This document shows, in pieces, positions 7,597 to 14,357 of a DNA stretch of 17,587 bases. The DNA comes from Sulfuritalea sp. Lineage in GTDB: Bacteria; Pseudomonadota; Gammaproteobacteria; Burkholderiales; Rhodocyclaceae. The notes below the pieces were generated by a model. That model was not told where the DNA came from. It worked only from the letters and a program-made list of their open reading frames with translations, and did no database searches. Both the position numbers and the translations under genes were made by a program. How positions within the stretch are numbered: the first letter of the stretch is position 1; each line of letters opens with the position of its first letter. The DNA lies in contig JALHNN010000006.1 in NCBI GenBank assembly GCA_022843505.1, forward strand, positions 1 through 17,587. Reading direction: 5' to 3'.

Positions 7597-8931
7597 TCAG
7601 GATTCGGCCAGGGGGATCTCGCCGCGCAGGCTGTGCGGCAGCGCCGCGCTGATGCGGACATCGATGAAATGGCCGATCAGGCGCTCATGGCCGGCGAAGT
7701 TGACCACGCGGTTGTTGTCGGTGCGGCCCGCCAGTTCGCTGGCGTCCTTGCGCGCATGGCCTTCGACCAGCACGCGCTGGATGCTGCCGACCATGGCGCG
7801 GCTGATCTCGTAGGCCTGGCCCTCGACCAGCTTCTGCAGCCGCATCAGGCGCTCGACCTTGAGTTCCGGCGGCGTGTCGTCGGCCATCTCGGCCGCCGGT
7901 GTACCGGGCCGCGGACTGTAGATAAAGAAAAAGCTGTTGTCGAAGTTCAATTCTTCGGCGAGGCGCAGCGTCTTCTCGAAGTCCTCCGCGGTTTCGCCGG
8001 GAAAGCCGACGATGAAGTCAGACGAGAGCGAAATGTCGGGTCGCGCCGCGCGCAGTTTTTTGACCAGCGACTTGTATTCGAGAACGGTGTAGCCGCGCTT
8101 CATCGCCACGAGGATCCGGTCGGAGCCGGACTGCACCGGCAGGTGCAGGTGCGAAACCAGCTTGGGAATGTCGCGGTAGGCGTCAATCAGGCGCTGGCTC
8201 AGCTCGCGCGGATGGGAGGTGGTGAAACGGATGCGCTCGATCGCGGGCATTGCCGCGACGGCATCGATGAGGAAAGCGAGGTCAGCGGCGTCGCCGTCGT
8301 CCATGGTTCCCCGATAGGCGTTGACATTCTGACCCAGCAGGGTGACTTCGCGCACGCCGCGCGCGGCGAGGCCTTCGATTTCGGCCAGCACATCGTCCAG
8401 CGGGCGCGAGACTTCCTCGCCGCGCGTGTAGGGTACGACGCAGAAGGTGCAGTATTTGCTGCAGCCTTCCATGATCGAAACGAAGGCCGAACTGCCGGTC
8501 ACGGTCGCCGGCGGCAGGGCATCGAACTTCTCGATTTCGGGGAAGGAGATGTCGACCTGGGCGCGACCGGTGTCGCGCCGCGCCGCGATCATCTGCGGCA
8601 GCCGGTGCAGGGTCTGCGGGCCGAAGACGAGGTCGACATAGGGCGCGCGGGCGACGATGGCGGCACCCTCCTGGCTGGCGACGCAGCCGCCGACGCCGAT
8701 CACCAGACCGGGCTTGAGCTGCTTCAGGTGGCGCACCCGGCCGAGGTCGTGGAACACCTTTTCCTGTGCCTTCTCGCGCACCGAGCAGGTGTTGAACAGG
8801 ATGATGTCGGCTTCCTCGGGATTGTCGGTCTTCACCGCGCCCTCGCTGCCCGCGAGGACGTCGGCCATCTTGTCCGAGTCGTACTCGTTCATCTGGCAAC
8901 CGAAGGTGCGGATGAACACTTTCTTGGGCAT
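7597..8931 (-). CDS. miaB: tRNA-2-methylthio-N6-dimethylallyladenosine synthase
   Basis: MiaB is a radical-SAM methylthiotransferase that converts i6A37 to ms2i6A37 in tRNAs reading codons that begin with U. The 444-residue protein has the full architecture: an N-terminal UPF0004 domain with three cluster-binding cysteines (Cys12 in FGCQMN, Cys49 in NTCSVREKA, Cys83 in GGCVAS), a radical-SAM core with CxxxCxxC at Cys157, Cys161 and Cys164 (EGCSKYCTFCVVPYTRGEE), and a C-terminal TRAM domain (about 375-440). Length and motifs match the E. coli enzyme. It is the first gene of the miaB-phoH-ybeY-corC-lnt operon and is divergent from queC. No strong Shine-Dalgarno sequence precedes the ATG at 8931. 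Confidence 0.98.
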   Translation of the reverse strand: MPKKVFIRTFGCQMNEYDSDKMADVLAGSEGAVKTDNPEEADIILFNTCSVREKAQEKVFHDLGRVRHLKQLKPGLVIGVGGCVASQEGAAIVARAPYVDLVFGPQTLHRLPQMIAARRDTGRAQVDISFPEIEKFDALPPATVTGSSAFVSIMEGCSKYCTFCVVPYTRGEEVSRPLDDVLAEIEGLAARGVREVTLLGQNVNAYRGTMDDGDAADLAFLIDAVAAMPAIERIRFTTSHPRELSQRLIDAYRDIPKLVSHLHLPVQSGSDRILVAMKRGYTVLEYKSLVKKLRAARPDISLSSDFIVGFPGETAEDFEKTLRLAEELNFDNSFFFIYSPRPGTPAAEMADDTPPELKVERLMRLQKLVEGQAYEISRAMVGSIQRVLVEGHARKDASELAGRTDNNRVVNFAGHERLIGHFIDVRISAALPHSLRGEIPLAES

Positions 8932-8965
8932 GGGCGCAGGCTTTGCGGATCAAGGGCGGGAAGCG

Positions 8966-8971
8966 ATTATA
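8966..8971 (-). promoter_or_regulatory. Perfect -10 box upstream of miaB
   Basis: The minus strand reads TATAAT here, 34 bp before the miaB ATG. No clear -35 box is present 16-18 bp further up, where the sequence overlaps the queC start. It is the best candidate promoter for the five-gene operon. Confidence 0.5.
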
Positions 8972-8981
8972 CGGCCGGGTT

Positions 8982-8990
8982 TGCTACCAT
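8982..8990 (+). promoter_or_regulatory. Extended -10-like element just before queC
   Basis: TGC-TACCAT resembles an extended -10 promoter (TGn plus four of six -10 matches) and ends only 6 bp before the queC ATG. If used, transcription would begin at or next to the start codon. No -35 box is obvious. Confidence 0.35.
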
Positions 8991-8996
8991 CCGGGC

Positions 8997-9677
8997 ATGA
9001 AACCCTCTGTCGTCCTGCTTTCCGGCGGCCTCGATTCCGCCACCGTGCTTGCCCTTGCCCGCGAACAGGGCTTTGCCTGCAACTGCCTGTCGCTCGATTA
9101 TGGACAGCGCCACGGCGCTGAACTGCAGGCGGCGGCCAGGGTGGCGGCGGCGCTGGGCGCGGCAGCGCATCGCGTACTGAAACTCGATCTCGGGCAACTC
9201 GGCGGATCGGCGCTGACCGACCGCTCGATCGCCGTGCCGACCGCAGGCGTTCAGTCGGGCATCCCGATCACTTATGTGCCGGCGCGCAACACCATCATGC
9301 TGTCGCTGGCGTTGGCCTGGGCCGAAGTGCTGGGCGCGCAGGACATTTTCGTCGGCGTCAATGCCGTGGATTATTCGGGTTATCCGGATTGCCGCCCGGA
9401 GTTCATCCGCGCCTTCGAGACGCTGGCCAATCTGGCGACCAAGGCGGCGGTCGAGGGCCGGCCGCTCAGGGTGCATGCGCCCCTGATCGCCATGACCAAG
9501 GCCCAGATCATCGCCGAGGGCGGCAGGCTGGGAGTCGATTACGGACTTACGGTTTCCTGCTACCAGGCGGATGTGGCGGGGAGAGCCTGCGGCGTCTGCG
9601 ATTCCTGCCGCTTGCGGCGCGAAGGCTTTGCCGCGTCGGGCCTGGCGGATCCGACGCCTTACGCCGACGGGAATTGA
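8997..9677 (+). CDS. queC: 7-cyano-7-deazaguanine synthase
   Basis: QueC converts 7-carboxy-7-deazaguanine, ammonia and ATP to preQ0, an intermediate of queuosine made for tRNA wobble position 34. The 226-residue protein has the PP-loop SGGLDS at 9-14 for ATP binding, the family segment TYVPARNTIMLSLALAWAE, and a zinc site formed by Cys188, Cys198, Cys201 and Cys204 (SCYQ...ACGVCDSC). The ATG at 8997 matches the usual N-terminus (MKPSVVLLSGGLDS). An upstream in-frame ATG at 8943 would add 18 residues overlapping the miaB promoter and is rejected. No Shine-Dalgarno sequence is visible. The other preQ0 genes (queD, queE, folE) are not in the window. Confidence 0.97.
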   Translation: MKPSVVLLSGGLDSATVLALAREQGFACNCLSLDYGQRHGAELQAAARVAAALGAAAHRVLKLDLGQLGGSALTDRSIAVPTAGVQSGIPITYVPARNTIMLSLALAWAEVLGAQDIFVGVNAVDYSGYPDCRPEFIRAFETLANLATKAAVEGRPLRVHAPLIAMTKAQIIAEGGRLGVDYGLTVSCYQADVAGRACGVCDSCRLRREGFAASGLADPTPYADGN

Positions 9678-9730
9678 TTGCCATTATTTGGGGCCAAAGA
9701 AGACTGATTCCGGGGCCCGGTCGACAAATC

Positions 9731-9736
9731 TAGAAT
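9731..9736 (+). promoter_or_regulatory. Candidate -10 box for the YeeE/YedE gene
   Basis: TAGAAT matches the -10 consensus at five of six bases in an AT-rich patch, 55 bp before the start codon. No good -35 box is seen at the right distance. A TCGACA at 9721-9726 followed by the AT-rich run at 9743-9752 is an alternative reading. Confidence 0.3.
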
Positions 9737-9757
9737 TCCCTCTTTTTAAAATGGGCA

Positions 9758-9777
9758 CCGGTTCGCCAATGAACCGG
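9758..9777 (+). promoter_or_regulatory. Inverted repeat in the leader of the YeeE/YedE gene
   Basis: CCGGTTC-GCCAAT-GAACCGG is a perfect 7-bp stem with a 6-base loop. It ends two bases before the GAGGAG ribosome-binding site (9780-9785). It could be an operator, or an RNA hairpin affecting translation or mRNA stability. There is no T-run after it, so it is not a typical terminator for queC. Confidence 0.45.
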
Positions 9778-9791
9778 GCGAGGAGATTTTC

Positions 9792-10892
9792 ATGGAATTC
9801 ACCATCCACCTGCAGATTCTGTCCATCGTGTTCGTCACCGGCCTGGTCATGGGCGCGGTGGCCAACAAAACCAATTTCTGCACCATGGGCGCTGTCTCCG
9901 ACTGGGTGAACATGGGCGACACCGGTCGCCTGCGCGCCTGGATGCTGGCCATAGCCGTGGCCATCCTCGGCGTCGTGGCCCTTGAAGCCTCGGGCAAGGC
10001 GACGATCGGCACCGGCACCTTTCCCCCCTACCGGACAACGAATCTTGCCTGGCTGCGCTATGTACTGGGCGGACTGATGTTCGGCATCGGCATGACCCTG
10101 GCGTCGGGCTGCGGCAACAAGACGCTGGTGCGCATCGGCGGCGGCAACCTGAAGTCCATCGTGGTGCTGGCGATCGCGTCGGCCTGCGCGTATGCGATGT
10201 TATGGACCAACTTCTACGACACGGTGTTCGGCAGCATGATGTCGGCCACCACCATCAATCTGGCGGCTGCCGGCAAGGCGAGCCAGGCCCTGGGCGACCT
10301 GACCGGGGTCGGCAATGCGGCCTTCGGCGCCGCGCTGGCCGTGGCGCTTCTTGCCTTCGCCTTCTCCTCGAGCGACTTTCGCGGCAGCTCAGACCATATC
10401 CTGGGTGGAGCCGTGATCGGTCTGGCCGTCATCGTCGGCTGGTATGTCACCGGTGGGTCGATGGGTGCTGCCTGGAAGGAATATGCCGACTTTGCCGACG
10501 TCAAGCCGCTGCGAGTCGAGACCCAGTCCTTCACCTTCATGAGCCCGATGGGCGATCTGGCCCGCTATGTGATGAACCCGGCCGACACCTCGCTGATCAA
10601 TTTCGGCATCGTCGCGCTGGCCGGGGTCATCCTCGGCTCGCTGCTCTACGCGCTGATCTCGCGCAGTTTCCGCATCGAGTGGTTCGTCAATGCCGGCGAT
10701 TTCCTCAACCACGCCATCGGTGCCGTGCTGATGGGCATCGGCGGCGTCCTCTCGATGGGTTGCACCATCGGCCAGGGCATTACCGGGGTTTCGACCCTGG
10801 CCCTGGGCTCGCTGCTGACGCTGATTTCCATCGTGGCCGGTGCCGCGGCAATGATGAAGTACCAATACTGGCGCATGATGCAGGAAGCCTGA
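9792..10892 (+). CDS. YeeE/YedE-family sulfur-compound transporter
   Basis: The 366-residue inner-membrane protein belongs to the YeeE/YedE (Sulf_transp) family; the structurally studied member TsuA takes up thiosulfate through a line of conserved cysteines. About nine to ten hydrophobic segments are visible. Family signatures are VANKTNFCTMGAVSDW (Cys30), LASGCGNKTLVRIGGGNLKS (Cys107) and LSMGCTIGQGITGVSTLALGS (Cys324); Cys132 lies in a membrane segment. No cysteine occurs between 133 and 323. The ATG follows a good GAGGAG site by 6 bases. It stands alone, with no adjacent tusA-like gene. The substrate (thiosulfate, another sulfane-sulfur compound, or selenium as in some YedE proteins) cannot be decided from sequence. 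Confidence 0.9.
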   Translation: MEFTIHLQILSIVFVTGLVMGAVANKTNFCTMGAVSDWVNMGDTGRLRAWMLAIAVAILGVVALEASGKATIGTGTFPPYRTTNLAWLRYVLGGLMFGIGMTLASGCGNKTLVRIGGGNLKSIVVLAIASACAYAMLWTNFYDTVFGSMMSATTINLAAAGKASQALGDLTGVGNAAFGAALAVALLAFAFSSSDFRGSSDHILGGAVIGLAVIVGWYVTGGSMGAAWKEYADFADVKPLRVETQSFTFMSPMGDLARYVMNPADTSLINFGIVALAGVILGSLLYALISRSFRIEWFVNAGDFLNHAIGAVLMGIGGVLSMGCTIGQGITGVSTLALGSLLTLISIVAGAAAMMKYQYWRMMQEA

Positions 10893-10918
10893 GCGCTCGG
10901 AGGCGTGACAAAACCCAT

Positions 10919-10948
10919 TTGACAGCCGCTTTGGGCATTGGTTAGAAT
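10919..10948 (+). promoter_or_regulatory. Sigma70 promoter of rplM-rpsI
   Basis: A perfect -35 box TTGACA (10919-10924), an 18-bp spacer and TAGAAT (10943-10948) as -10 box make this the strongest promoter in the window. Transcription would start near 10955, giving a leader of about 77 bases before rplM. Confidence 0.8.
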
Positions 10949-10953
10949 GCTCG

Positions 10954-11004
10954 GCTTTCCGGAAAGCGCGTAGGCGGATCAAGCCTCTTGCCGCCCCTTC
11001 CGGG
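10954..11004 (+). promoter_or_regulatory. Folded 5' leader of rplM, possible L13 autoregulation site
   Basis: Near the expected transcript start, GGCGG (10973-10977) pairs with CCGCC (10991-10995); inside it CAAG (10980-10983) pairs with CTTG (10987-10990) around a CCT loop, with a two-base bulge. An outer helix CCGGAA (10959-10964) with TTCCGG (10998-11003) can close the structure. The same CCGGAA is also part of a self-complementary stretch GCTTTCCGGAAAGC (10954-10967), so two states are possible. L13 is known to repress its own operon in E. coli through the leader RNA; that this leader does the same is inference. Confidence 0.45.
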
Positions 11005-11031
11005 CCATCGAAGCACGCAAGGAACACCCGA

Positions 11032-11460
11032 ATGAAAACATTTTCCGCCAAGCCGCAAGAGGTCCAGCACGACTGGGTTGTCGTCGATGCCACCGACAAG
11101 GTGCTCGGTCGCCTCGCCGCCGCGATTGCACACCGCCTGCGCGGCAAGCACAAGGCCATCTACACGCCGCACGTCGATACCGGCGACTACATCGTCGTGG
11201 TCAATGTCGACAAGCTGCGCGTCACCGGCAACAAGGCCCAGGACAAGATGTACTACCGCCACACCGGCTACCCGGGCGGCATCAACGAGACCAATTTCGC
11301 CAAGCTGCAGCAGCGCTTCCCCGGCCGCATCCTCGAGAAGGCGGTCAAGGGCATGCTGCCGAAGGGGCCGCTGGGCTACGCGATGCTGAAGAAGATGAAG
11401 TGCTACGCCGGTGCTGCCCATCCGCACACCGCCCAGCAGCCCAAGTCACTCGACATCTGA
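11032..11460 (+). CDS. rplM: 50S ribosomal protein L13
   Basis: L13 is an early-assembly protein of the large subunit that binds 23S rRNA. The 142-residue product has the standard length and motifs: WVVVDATDKVLGRLAA, IAHRLRGKHKAIYTPHVDTGDYIVVVN, YYRHTGYPGG and AVKGMLPKGPLG. The ATG at 11032 follows AAGGAA by about 8 bases. It is the first gene of the classical rplM-rpsI operon, with a 25-bp gap to rpsI, and is driven by the promoter at 10919-10948. Nothing unusual is seen in the protein. Confidence 0.99.
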   Translation: MKTFSAKPQEVQHDWVVVDATDKVLGRLAAAIAHRLRGKHKAIYTPHVDTGDYIVVVNVDKLRVTGNKAQDKMYYRHTGYPGGINETNFAKLQQRFPGRILEKAVKGMLPKGPLGYAMLKKMKCYAGAAHPHTAQQPKSLDI

Positions 11461-11485
11461 GCGCTGGAAATCCAAGGAGTTTTTG

Positions 11486-11878
11486 ATGGCAGTCACCCAA
11501 TACTATGGAACCGGTCGCCGCAAGACGGCCATCGCCCGCGTCTTCCTGCGCAGCGGCAGCGGCAAGTTCATCGTCAATGACAAGCCGGTCGACGAGTTCT
11601 TCTCGCGCGAAACCGGCCGCATGGTGGTGCGTCAGCCCCTGGAGCTGACCCAGCACATGACCACCTTCGATATTCTGGTGAACGTCGAAGGCGGTGGCGA
11701 ATCCGGCCAGGCCGGCGCCGTGCGCCATGGCATCACCCGTGCCCTGATCGAATACGATGCGACGCTGAAGCCCGCGCTGTCGAATGCCGGTTTCGTCACC
11801 CGCGATGCCCGCGAGGTCGAGCGCAAGAAGGTCGGCCTGCGCAAGGCGCGCCGTCGCAAGCAGTTCTCCAAGCGGTAA
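11486..11878 (+). CDS. rpsI: 30S ribosomal protein S9
   Basis: S9 is a small-subunit protein whose basic C-terminal tail reaches the P-site tRNA. The 130-residue product has the typical opening YYGTGRRKTAIARVFLR, the RQPLELT segment and the conserved end VERKKVGLRKARRRKQFSKR, whose last residues KR are the functional tail. The ATG at 11486 has AAGGAG 6 bases upstream (11474-11479). The frame is open further upstream into rplM, but those codons are not part of the protein. A strong terminator follows 23 bp after the stop. Confidence 0.99.
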   Translation: MAVTQYYGTGRRKTAIARVFLRSGSGKFIVNDKPVDEFFSRETGRMVVRQPLELTQHMTTFDILVNVEGGGESGQAGAVRHGITRALIEYDATLKPALSNAGFVTRDAREVERKKVGLRKARRRKQFSKR

Positions 11879-11901
11879 GCGGCGCTTCGCGTTGCTGCAC
11901 G

Positions 11902-11926
11902 AAAAGCCGCCTCCGGGCGGCTTTTT
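11902..11926 (+). terminator. Intrinsic terminator of rplM-rpsI
   Basis: A perfect stem GCCGCC (11906-11911) / GGCGGC (11916-11921) with a 4-base TCCG loop is followed by TTTTT; the four A bases before the stem can extend it. This is a textbook rho-independent terminator. Confidence 0.93.
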
Positions 11927-11930
11927 GGTT

Positions 11931-12044
11931 ATGTCCGGCGCTGAGCGCAGGACGGTATCCAGGTGATATGTCCGTTCCGGAGGGGCGGACGGTATGCAGG
12001 GCGATTGACCGCGCGTGTCCGAGGATACCGCCCCTGCGGAACAT
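11931..12044. repeat. Imperfect tandem hairpin repeats plus an inverted copy (REP-like)
   Basis: Two adjacent units of 37 and 38 bases (11931-11967 and 11968-12005) share ATGTCCG, then GGACGGTAT, CAGG and GAT. Between the first two shared parts each forms its own hairpin. In unit 1, GTCC/GGAC and GCGC/GCGC pair around a TGA loop. In unit 2, GTCCG/CGGAC and TTCC/GGGG (two wobble pairs) close on GGA. The inner arms differ in sequence but still pair. A third element at 12023-12044 is inverted: its 12028-12041 part is complementary to 11975-11988 at 13 of 14 positions, and GGATACC (12023-12029) is complementary to GGTATCC (11954-11960). It begins just after the rpsI terminator. No coding signal is convincing here. 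Confidence 0.7.
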
Positions 12045-12151
12045 CAAGCGCTTCACCCGTCAGGCAGCGCCCCGGCGTGGAGGGGGGAGCGGTAACACGG
12101 GGTTCGGTGGGATTCGGGATAACATCGCCTTTCGGGACTTCGGAGGGAATC

Positions 12152-13189
12152 ATGATAAAGGTCGGCATCGTTGGCGGCACCGGCTACACTGGCGTCGAAC
12201 TGCTGCGCATCCTGGCGCGGCATCCCGGCGCGGAATTGAAGGTAATCACTTCGCGCGGTGAGGCCGGTACGGCGGTTGCCGACATGTTTCCCAGCCTGCG
12301 CGGGGCCGTCGGGCTGAAATTCAGCGATCCCAAGGATGCGCCCCTGGGCGAGTGCGACGTGGTGTTCTTCGCCACGCCCAATGGCATCGCCATGCAGCAG
12401 GCGGGTGGACTGCTGGCGTCAGGTGTCCGCGTCATCGACCTCGCCGCCGACTTCCGCATCAAGGACATCGCGCTCTGGGAAAAATGGTACGGGATGACCC
12501 ATGCCAGCCCCGAACTCGTTGCCGAGGCGGTGTATGGCCTGCCGGAAGTGAATCGCGAGGCGATCCGCAAGGCGCGCCTGGTGGCCAATCCCGGCTGCTA
12601 TCCGACCGCAACACAGCTCGGTTTCCTGCCTTTGGTCGAGGCGGGCTGCGTCGATCTGGGCCACCTGATCGCGGACGCGAAGTCCGGGGTTTCGGGGGCC
12701 GGGCGCAAGGCTGAAATCGGTATCCTTTTCTCCGAGGCCTCGGACAATTTCAAGGCTTATGGCGTACCGGGTCATCGCCACCTGCCGGAGATCCGGCAGG
12801 GACTGGCGCAGTTCTCCGGCAAGCCGGCGGAGCAGATCGGCCTGACCTTCGTGCCGCACCTGACGCCGATGATTCGCGGCATCCACTCGACGCTCTACGC
12901 GCGCATCACGCGCGAGGAGGATTTCCAGACCCTGTTCGAAAAGCGTTTCGCCAATGAGCCGTTTGTCGATGTATTGCCGCCCAAATCGCATCCGGACACG
13001 CGCTCGGTGCGTGCCGCCAACACCTGCCGCGTTGCGCTGCACCGGCCGCAGGGGGGCGATACGCTGGTGGTGCTCTCGGTGATCGACAACCTGGTCAAGG
13101 GCGCGGCCGGCCAGGCGGTGCAGAACATGAACCTGATGTTCGGTCTCGACGAATGCTCGGGTCTTTCGCAAGTTCCCGTCTTGCCCTGA
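12152..13189 (+). CDS. argC: N-acetyl-gamma-glutamyl-phosphate reductase
   Basis: ArgC reduces N-acetylglutamyl-5-phosphate to N-acetylglutamate semialdehyde with NADPH, the third step of arginine synthesis. The 345-residue product has the NADP-binding GGTGYTG at 8-14, the catalytic cysteine Cys149 in NPGCYPTA, and the family strings DLAADFR, SGVSGAGRK and GHRHLPEI. The ATG at 12152 has a good GGAGG site (12142-12146); the frame is open upstream to 11963 but that part covers the repeat region. Length fits the long-form ArgC. No other arg gene is nearby. The leader region 12045-12151 shows no clear promoter; TAACAT at 12120-12125 is a weak -10 candidate. It overlaps the next gene by 37 bp. Confidence 0.97.
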   Translation: MIKVGIVGGTGYTGVELLRILARHPGAELKVITSRGEAGTAVADMFPSLRGAVGLKFSDPKDAPLGECDVVFFATPNGIAMQQAGGLLASGVRVIDLAADFRIKDIALWEKWYGMTHASPELVAEAVYGLPEVNREAIRKARLVANPGCYPTATQLGFLPLVEAGCVDLGHLIADAKSGVSGAGRKAEIGILFSEASDNFKAYGVPGHRHLPEIRQGLAQFSGKPAEQIGLTFVPHLTPMIRGIHSTLYARITREEDFQTLFEKRFANEPFVDVLPPKSHPDTRSVRAANTCRVALHRPQGGDTLVVLSVIDNLVKGAAGQAVQNMNLMFGLDECSGLSQVPVLP

Positions 13190-13920
13190 TCCTGAGGCGG
13201 CTGCGCGGCCGCTTCGGCATCTCGGCGCCGCGCGTGGCGGTGCGCACGCACCTGCCCTGGTATTGGCGTGCCGTATCGGTGATTCTGCTGTCGGGCGCAT
13301 CGCTGGCGCTGGCCGGGTGGATCTACGATGCCGGTCGCCAGTTCGCCGGCTTCGACCGCGGCGCCAGCGAGCAGGAAATCTCCGCCATGCGCGAGCGCAT
13401 CGCCAAGCTGGAGACCGAACTCGAGGCGGCGCGCAAGATCGCCGATGCCAGCGAGAGCCGGTTGCGCATCGACAGCACTTCGCAGGAGCGGTTGGCCAAG
13501 CAGATCAGCATGCTGGAAGACGAGAACAGCCGCCTCAAGTCGGATCTCGCAAGTTTTGAGAGTCTGGCGGGCGGACAGGCAGGCAGTTCCGGCCTGGCCA
13601 TCAGCCGCCTGCAGATCCAGCCGGCCGGCGATGGCCAGTACCGCTACCGCCTTTTGCTGGCCCAGACGGGGGACAAGAAGGACAAGGAATTCAACGGCAT
13701 GATCCAGCTCGTGGCCACCGTGCAGCGAGGCACTGAGACTGCTATGATCCAGCTTCCCGCAGCAGACGATCCGGCGGCCAGCCAGTACCGCGTGAGCTTT
13801 CGTCATTTTCGCCGGCTCGAGGGAATCTTCCGGATAGCTTCCGGGGCGCGCATACAGCGCGTCGAAGCCCGATTGGTTCAGGATGGAGTCGTCAAGGCGA
13901 GTCAAAGCGTGGCGCTTTGA
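13153..13920 (+). CDS. Membrane-anchored coiled-coil protein, DUF6776-like
   Basis: The 255-residue protein has a basic N-terminal tail (RRLRGRFGISAPRVAVRTHLP), one transmembrane helix (about 39-59), a heptad-rich coiled coil (about 70-138) and a C-terminal mostly beta domain (about 148-255, starting LAISRLQIQPAGDGQYRYRL). This layout and the opening RFGISAPRVAVRTHLPWYWR match a family of unknown function found next to bactofilin genes in betaproteobacteria; the DUF number is from memory. Most of the protein should face the periplasm. The ATG at 13153 lies inside the argC end, with no clear ribosome-binding site, so its translation may depend on argC. Only 35 bp separate it from the bactofilin gene, suggesting a joint role in envelope or cell-shape organisation. 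Confidence 0.8.
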   Translation: MLGSFASSRLALILRRLRGRFGISAPRVAVRTHLPWYWRAVSVILLSGASLALAGWIYDAGRQFAGFDRGASEQEISAMRERIAKLETELEAARKIADASESRLRIDSTSQERLAKQISMLEDENSRLKSDLASFESLAGGQAGSSGLAISRLQIQPAGDGQYRYRLLLAQTGDKKDKEFNGMIQLVATVQRGTETAMIQLPAADDPAASQYRVSFRHFRRLEGIFRIASGARIQRVEARLVQDGVVKASQSVAL

Positions 13921-13955
13921 TGTGGCGGCGAGCCATTTCGACGCAAGGAGGAAAC

Positions 13956-14357
13956 ATGTTTGGAAAAAAGAACAGCAAGCCCCAGGGGCGAATCGACAGT
14001 CTGATCGGCGCCGGCACGTCGCTGGTCGGCGATGTCACGTTCAGCGGTGGCCTGCGCGTCGATGGCGAAATCCGCGGCAATGTTCGTGCCGCCGATGGTC
14101 AGCCGGCAACTCTGGTGCTTAGCGAACACGCCCGCATCGAAGGGGAAATTGCGGTATCCCATGTGGTGATCAACGGCACCGTGATCGGGCCGGTGCATTC
14201 CAGCGATTTTCTGGAACTGCAGCCGCGGGCCCGGGTCACCGGCGATGTCGAATACGCCACAATCGAGATGCACCTCGGCGCCATCGTGCAGGGTCGCCTG
14301 GTGCATCAGGGGGCGCCCGCCAAGGGAGTGGAACTGAAACTGGCGGCCAGTAATTGA
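13956..14357 (+). CDS. Bactofilin (polymer-forming cytoskeletal protein)
   Basis: Bactofilins form nucleotide-independent filaments that localise cell-wall enzymes and other envelope factors, often at the inner membrane. The 133-residue product is almost all a right-handed beta-helix: IDSLIGAGTSLVGDVTFSGGLRVDGEIRGNV, LVLSEHARIEGEIAVSHVVINGTVIGPV and LELQPRARVTGDVEYATIEMHLGAIVQGRL repeat short glycine/valine-rich rungs. The N-terminus MFGKKNSK is the usual short basic, hydrophobic-tipped tail. The ATG has a near-perfect AAGGAGG site. It follows the membrane coiled-coil gene; an M23 peptidase lies 1.6 kb downstream on the other strand, and bactofilin-M23 partnerships are known in other bacteria, so a link is plausible but unproven. 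Confidence 0.95.
   Translation: MFGKKNSKPQGRIDSLIGAGTSLVGDVTFSGGLRVDGEIRGNVRAADGQPATLVLSEHARIEGEIAVSHVVINGTVIGPVHSSDFLELQPRARVTGDVEYATIEMHLGAIVQGRLVHQGAPAKGVELKLAASN

Noticed and set aside
5202..7813. Long plus-strand frames opposite corC, ybeY and phoH
   Set aside because: They are shadows of well-identified genes and have no start signals or recognisable domains.
7633..9000. A 455-codon open frame on the plus strand opposite miaB
   Set aside because: It is the antisense shadow of a clear miaB; its product is low in complexity and matches no family pattern. Such frames are common in GC-rich DNA.
9678..9757. Riboswitch or tRNA gene between queC and the YeeE/YedE gene
   Set aside because: No cloverleaf and no recognisable aptamer; only the short inverted repeat at 9758-9777 stands out.
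2319..10892. A joint sulfur system of the rhodanese and the YeeE/YedE transporter
   Set aside because: Both fit sulfur handling, but they are more than 6 kb apart with an unrelated operon between them, so the sequence gives no real support for a shared unit.
11931..12005. CRISPR-like array
   Set aside because: Only two tandem imperfect units without unique spacers and no cas genes; the units are hairpin repeats instead.
11929..12180. An 83-codon minus-strand frame over the argC leader
   Set aside because: No ribosome-binding site or recognisable domain; openness is explained by the repeated GC-rich sequence.
11968..12261. A 97-codon frame across the repeat region and into argC
   Set aside because: It runs through the hairpin repeats and overlaps argC in another frame; its arginine- and glycine-rich product looks non-coding and it has no ribosome-binding site.
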